Below, piece by piece: positions 6,626 through 10,055 of a stretch of DNA of 10,055 bases. A program made the translations under genes and the position numbers. The notes beneath the pieces were generated by a model. The model was not told the origin of the DNA and made no database searches. It worked only from the letters and a program-made list of their open reading frames with translations. The DNA comes from an uncultured Clostridia bacterium. Its GTDB lineage: Bacteria; Bacillota; Clostridia; Oscillospirales; Ruminococcaceae. The number at the start of each line of letters is the position of its first letter. Position 1 is the first letter of the stretch. The stretch is taken from positions 1 through 10,055 of the forward strand of contig CALBJC010000031.1 of NCBI GenBank assembly GCA_937892655.1, in the 5' to 3' direction.

Positions 6626-7309
6626 TTAGAAATTATCTTCATCATCAAAAATGTTTGTTACACCGTTTTTGATGTTTTCCTTATCTGTCAGACCGTAGGT
6701 GAGTGTCAGAAGTGAATCGCCGAGGTGAACATTCTCAACAACAATATCAGAATATTCAATTCTCAGATCGTAGTGAGAGAAATTCCAGAATGCCTTTACA
6801 CCAAGGCTTACAAGCTGTTCAGCGATAGCCTGAGTATTTGCTTTTGGAATACATAAAACTGCAACATCGGGATGAATATCGTTGCAAAAACTTTCAATAT
6901 CGTCAGTATGTGAGATTTTGATTCCTGCAACCTCAGTTCCTACAACGTCAGGGTTTTTATCAAAGATACCTACAAGCTTACAGCCTCGTGTTTCAAAATT
7001 GATGTGAGCAGCGATAGCCTTACCGAGATTGCCCGCACCAACCAGAATCGTGTTGTAGCTTCTGTTTACGCCTAAAATCTTACCAATAGCCTGATGAAGC
7101 TCGTAAACATTGTATCCGTAGCCCTGCTGACCGAAACCGCCAAAACAGTTTAAATCCTGTCTTATCTGTGAAGCGGTTGAATTCATTTTTTCGGATAATT
7201 CTCTTGATGAAATTCTGATTACATCATTTTTCAAAAGTTCGCCCAAAAATCTGTAATAGCGTGGCAATCTCTTGATAACCGAAGTAGATATCTGCTCGCT
7301 CTTAGGCAT
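6626..7309 (-). CDS. rex: Redox-sensing transcriptional repressor Rex
   Basis: The protein has 227 residues, close to the usual 205-230. An N-terminal winged helix (about 8-65; PF06971) contains RLPRYYRFL (14-22), RISSRELSE (32-40) and the recognition helix QIRQDL (48-53), followed by GGFGQQGYGY. A Rossmann domain (PF02629) follows with the dinucleotide loop GAGNLG (91-96) and IFDKNP (115-120). The C-terminal helix around 195-205 should swap between subunits of the dimer. Rex binds its operators when NAD+ is high and releases them when NADH rises, controlling fermentation and respiration genes. Here it lies 28 bases after isocitrate dehydrogenase in the same direction and is probably cotranscribed. 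I found no clear TTGTTAAnnnnTTAACAA-type operator in the window; one upstream of aconitase would lie outside it. The tail after about 208 (KENIKNGVTNI...) is acidic and a little longer than usual. Confidence 0.96.
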   Translation of the reverse strand: MPKSEQISTSVIKRLPRYYRFLGELLKNDVIRISSRELSEKMNSTASQIRQDLNCFGGFGQQGYGYNVYELHQAIGKILGVNRSYNTILVGAGNLGKAIAAHINFETRGCKLVGIFDKNPDVVGTEVAGIKISHTDDIESFCNDIHPDVAVLCIPKANTQAIAEQLVSLGVKAFWNFSHYDLRIEYSDIVVENVHLGDSLLTLTYGLTDKENIKNGVTNIFDDEDNF

Positions 7310-7337
7310 ATATAATCATTCCTTTCAAAAAGATTTA

Positions 7338-8549
7338 TTAGAACATTGCAGCTAAACGAACATTGATTTCTTCGAGGAAAGTCTTTGAATCTACCTTCTT
7401 CTTGTTTTCGAGCTTTGAGAGGAGGTAGAGGTCACCAGTCATAACGCCTTCTTCAATTGTCTGAATTGTAGCCTTTTCAAGCTTATCAGCAAAATCGCAA
7501 AGACCTGCAATGTTATCAAGCTCGCCTCTCTTGCGAAGAGCGCCTGTCCATGCAAAGATAGTTGCAACTGAGTTTGTTGATGTTTCTTCGCCCTTGAGGT
7601 ACTTGTAGTAGTGACGCTGTACTGTACCGTGAGCAGCTTCATATTCATAAATACCGTCAGGGGATACTAAAACTGATGTCATCATAGCCAGTGAGCCGTA
7701 AGCAGTTGCAATCATATCACTCATAACGTCGCCGTCGTAGTTTTTACAAGCCCAGATGTAACCGCCGTTTGAACGGATAACTCTTGCTACTGCGTCGTCA
7801 ATGAGTGTGTAGAAATACTCAATACCGAGTGCTTCATACTTTTCCTTATATTCGTTGTCATAGATTTCCTGGAAAATGTCCTTGAATCTATGGTCATACT
7901 TCTTTGAGATTGTATCCTTTGTAGCAAACCATACGTCCTGCTTTAAATCAAGACCGTAGTTTAAGCAAGCTCTTGCAAAGCCTGCGATACTGTTATCGAG
8001 GTTGTGAAGGCCCTGAACTACACCATCAGAGTTCTTGAATTCGTGGATAAGCTCTCTTGTTTCATTGCCGTTTTCGTCTGTGATAACAAGCTCAGCCTTT
8101 GAGCCCTGCTTAACAGTAGTTTCTGTGTTCTTATAAACATCGCCATAAGCGTGACGAGCGATTGTGATAGGCTTTGTCCATGTAGGAATGTATGGTTCAA
8201 TACCCTTTACAAGAATAGGTGTTCTGAATACTGTACCGTCAAGAATAGAACGGATAGTACCGTTAGGTGACTTCCACATCTGAGAAAGGTTGTATTCAGG
8301 CATTCTTGCAGCGTTAGGTGTAATGGTTGCACACTTTACAGCAACACCATACTTCTTTGTAGCTTCAGCTGAATCAAATGTAACCTTATCCTTAGTCTGT
8401 TCTCTGTACTCAAGGCCTAAATCATAATACTCTGTATTGAGTTCAACATAAGGCTCAATGAGGATTTCCTTAATCCACTTCCAGAGAATTCTGGTCATCT
8501 CGTCGCCATCCATCTCAACGAGAGGAGTGGTCATTTTAATCTTTTCCAT
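7338..8549 (-). CDS. icd: NADP-dependent isocitrate dehydrogenase, eukaryote-like homodimeric type
   Basis: This 403-residue enzyme oxidises isocitrate to 2-oxoglutarate and CO2 in the cytosol. It resembles the eukaryotic cytosolic/mitochondrial NADP enzyme (human IDH1 type) rather than E. coli Icd. Diagnostic stretches are VEMDGDEMTR (11-20), KCATITP (72-78), MWKSPNGTIR (91-100), ARHAYGD (131-137), NYDGDVMSD (270-278) and AAHGTVQRHY (305-314). Substrate residues known from IDH1 fall in place: T77, S94, R100, R109, R132, Y139 and K211, with metal-binding aspartates at 251/252, 274 and 278. R312 and H313 correspond to the residues that bind the NADP 2'-phosphate, so NADP is the predicted cofactor. 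The gene follows aconitase after 18 bases and precedes rex by 28, forming an oxidative TCA-branch operon that feeds 2-oxoglutarate to glutamate synthesis and supplies NADPH. Confidence 0.97.
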   Translation of the reverse strand: MEKIKMTTPLVEMDGDEMTRILWKWIKEILIEPYVELNTEYYDLGLEYREQTKDKVTFDSAEATKKYGVAVKCATITPNAARMPEYNLSQMWKSPNGTIRSILDGTVFRTPILVKGIEPYIPTWTKPITIARHAYGDVYKNTETTVKQGSKAELVITDENGNETRELIHEFKNSDGVVQGLHNLDNSIAGFARACLNYGLDLKQDVWFATKDTISKKYDHRFKDIFQEIYDNEYKEKYEALGIEYFYTLIDDAVARVIRSNGGYIWACKNYDGDVMSDMIATAYGSLAMMTSVLVSPDGIYEYEAAHGTVQRHYYKYLKGEETSTNSVATIFAWTGALRKRGELDNIAGLCDFADKLEKATIQTIEEGVMTGDLYLLSKLENKKKVDSKTFLEEINVRLAAMF

Positions 8550-8557
8550 TATATTAA

Positions 8558-8562
8558 CCCCC
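8558..8562 (-). promoter_or_regulatory. Unusual G-run ribosome binding site of icd
   Basis: The only purine-rich stretch before ATG 8549 is GGGGG (minus strand), 8 bases upstream, where the other genes here have GGAGG or AGGTG types. It can pair with the anti-Shine-Dalgarno only with a G-U pair. With 18 bases to the aconitase stop, translational coupling may help initiation. Confidence 0.5.
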
Positions 8563-8567
8563 GTAAA

Positions 8568-10055
8568 TTACTTTAAGTTTTCTCTTGTGTAATCGAGCAA
8601 GCCGCCTGCCAAAACAATATCCTTTGTTCTGCCTGTGAGCTCGCAGAGAACTTCGATATCCTTGCCAGTTGTAATATTCTTTACAACGAGCGTTGTCTTG
8701 CCATCGATAATATCCTTTCTTACATCAGCCATAACAAGCTCGTCGCCCTGTGAAATAGCGTCGTAGTCAGCTTCGTTTACAAATGTAAGTGGGAGGATAC
8801 CTGCGTTTATAAGGTTTGCTCTGTGAATACGAGCAAATGACTTAACAAGTACAGCCTTTACGCCGAGGTAAAGTGGAGCGAGAGCTGCGTGTTCTCTTGA
8901 AGAACCCTGACCATAGTTTGAACCACCTACGATAATGCTCTTGCCCATTTCAAGCGCTCTGTCAGGGAATGCTTCATCGCATACAGCAAAGCAGTGCTTT
9001 GAAATAGCAGGGATATTTGATCTGAGCGGTAAAATCTTAGCACCCGCAGGCATGATGTGGTCAGTTGTGATGTTGTCGCCAACCTTGAGTGAACACTTAG
9101 CGTTGATTGTTTCATCGAGTGGTGATGTAGTAGGGAATGGCTTGATGTTCGGACCTCTTAAGATTTCAACAGAGTCCATATCCTTTTCGTCAACCGGTGG
9201 AACGATCATATTGTCATTGATGATAAATGTTTCAGGTAATTCAAACTTTGGCATATCGCCTAAATCTCTTGGGTCAACCAAAACGCCTGCGATAGCTGAA
9301 GCAGCAGCGAGCTCAGGAGATACCAAGTATACCTGACCGTCCTTTGTACCTGAACGGCCTTCAAAGTTACGGTTGAAGGTTCTGAGTGAAATACCCTTTG
9401 AGTTAGGTGACTGACCCATACCGATACATGGACCGCAAGCTGATTCAAGAATTCTTGCACCTGCGTCGATCATAATTGAAAGAGCGCCGTTCTGAGCGAG
9501 CATATTGAGAACCTGCTTAGAACCGGGAGCAATTGAAAGTGAAACATCAGGATGAACTGTCTTGCCCTTTAAAATGTGAGCAACCTTGAGCATATCGAGA
9601 AGTGATGAGTTTGTACATGAACCGATACAAACCTGATCGATCTTCATACCTGCAAGCTCTGTTGCTGACTTTATATTGTCAGGTGAGTGTGGACAAGCTG
9701 CCATAGGAGCAAGCTCTGAAAGGTTGATGTCGATTACTTCATCGTAAACTGCGTCAGCATCAGCTGAAAGCTCAACCCATACATCTTCTCTTTCCTGAGC
9801 CTTTAAAAACTGTCTTGTGATTTCGTCAGAAGGGAATATTGATGTTGTAGCACCAAGCTCAGCACCCATATTTGTGATAGTAGCTCTTTCAGGAACTGAG
9901 AGAGTCTTTACGCCTTCGCCGCAGTATTCAATGACCTTACCAACGCCGCCCTTAACAGACATTCTTCTCAAAACTTCAAGAATAACGTCCTTAGCAGCAA
10001 CCCATGAATTAAGCTTGCCTGTAAGATTAACCTTTACAACCTTAGGGTATGTAAT
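8568..10055 (-). CDS. acn: Aconitate hydratase, 5' end beyond the window
   Basis: The frame is open to the last base of the window (reading ITYPKVVKVNLTGKL...), so the start is outside; 495 residues are visible. Aconitase interconverts citrate and isocitrate through a [4Fe-4S] cluster. All three expected cluster ligands are visible: C147 of the CIGSCTNSS motif, and C207 and C210 of ACGPCIG (visible numbering). The C-terminal swivel domain (PF00694) carries GDNITTDHIMPAGAKILPL (326-344) and GSNYGQGSSREHAA (378-391), which includes the active-site serine and arginine, then SFARIHRANLINAGILPL. The combination of both domains in one chain and the IDH gene 18 bases downstream favours aconitase over isopropylmalate dehydratase, which is usually two subunits. 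It appears to be of the roughly 640-residue bacterial type, so about 145 residues are missing. A methionine at 9962 is internal to a conserved block and is not the start. Confidence 0.95.
   Translation of the reverse strand: MTYPKVVKVNLTGKLNSWVAAKDVILEVLRRMSVKGGVGKVIEYCGEGVKTLSVPERATITNMGAELGATTSIFPSDEITRQFLKAQEREDVWVELSADADAVYDEVIDINLSELAPMAACPHSPDNIKSATELAGMKIDQVCIGSCTNSSLLDMLKVAHILKGKTVHPDVSLSIAPGSKQVLNMLAQNGALSIMIDAGARILESACGPCIGMGQSPNSKGISLRTFNRNFEGRSGTKDGQVYLVSPELAAASAIAGVLVDPRDLGDMPKFELPETFIINDNMIVPPVDEKDMDSVEILRGPNIKPFPTTSPLDETINAKCSLKVGDNITTDHIMPAGAKILPLRSNIPAISKHCFAVCDEAFPDRALEMGKSIIVGGSNYGQGSSREHAALAPLYLGVKAVLVKSFARIHRANLINAGILPLTFVNEADYDAISQGDELVMADVRKDIIDGKTTLVVKNITTGKDIEVLCELTGRTKDIVLAGGLLDYTRENLK

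Noticed and set aside
8935..9336. Plus-strand open frame of 133 codons opposite aconitase
   Set aside because: Antisense to a highly conserved enzyme, with no ribosome binding site or promoter visible; a by-product of codon bias.
8568..9971. Aconitase starting at 9971
   Set aside because: The codon at 9971 is an internal TTG leucine; the frame and family similarity continue without break for 28 codons to the window edge.
1..10055. A novel defence, mobile or biosynthetic cluster
   Set aside because: No transposase, integrase, phage, toxin-antitoxin, CRISPR repeat or biosynthetic core enzyme is visible; all genes fall into known families with ordinary promoters and terminators.

Overview
The window looks like chromosomal DNA from an anaerobic, low-to-moderate-GC Gram-positive bacterium of the class Clostridia, with a gut Oscillospirales/Ruminococcus-type relative as my best guess. 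The reasons are the AG-rich Shine-Dalgarno sequences, the textbook TTGACA-17-TATAAT promoters, intrinsic terminators at every gene end where one is expected, the redox regulator Rex, and a CofE-like protein of the kind found in clostridia. No mobile element, CRISPR array, rRNA or tRNA is visible, and no gene-free stretch exceeds 300 bases (the longest is about 225 bases, around 3848-4072).

Left part (1-2306, + strand): the 3' end of a CofE-like (F420-0:gamma-glutamyl ligase family) protein. It is followed by a strong hairpin terminator and, almost touching it, a gene that fuses a GNAT acetyltransferase to a P-loop kinase-like domain. A bidirectional terminator at 2275-2306 separates this from the convergent asparagine-synthase-like gene.

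Middle part (2309-5793): an asparagine-synthetase-family protein on the minus strand and a membrane GGDEF-EAL cyclic-di-GMP protein on the plus strand. They are transcribed divergently from two separate, near-consensus sigma-A promoters. The synthetase lacks the N-terminal catalytic cysteine and the front of its glutaminase domain, and the promoter position shows this is the native start rather than an annotation error. The GGDEF-EAL gene ends at a second bidirectional terminator (5763-5793).

Right part (5797-10055, all minus strand): aconitase (start lies beyond the window), NADP-type isocitrate dehydrogenase, rex, then a TauE/SafE (TSUP) membrane permease after a hairpin. Aconitase, isocitrate dehydrogenase and rex are separated by only 18 and 28 bases and look like one operon. 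It would convert citrate to 2-oxoglutarate for glutamate synthesis, with the NADH/NAD+ sensor encoded in the same transcript.

Most of the window is recognisable housekeeping and signalling. The points most worth a second look are the glutaminase-less asparagine synthetase, the GNAT/P-loop fusion, the CofE-like protein with no F420 context, the rex/acn/icd linkage, and two hairpins placed so close to the next ribosome binding site that no promoter fits between them.
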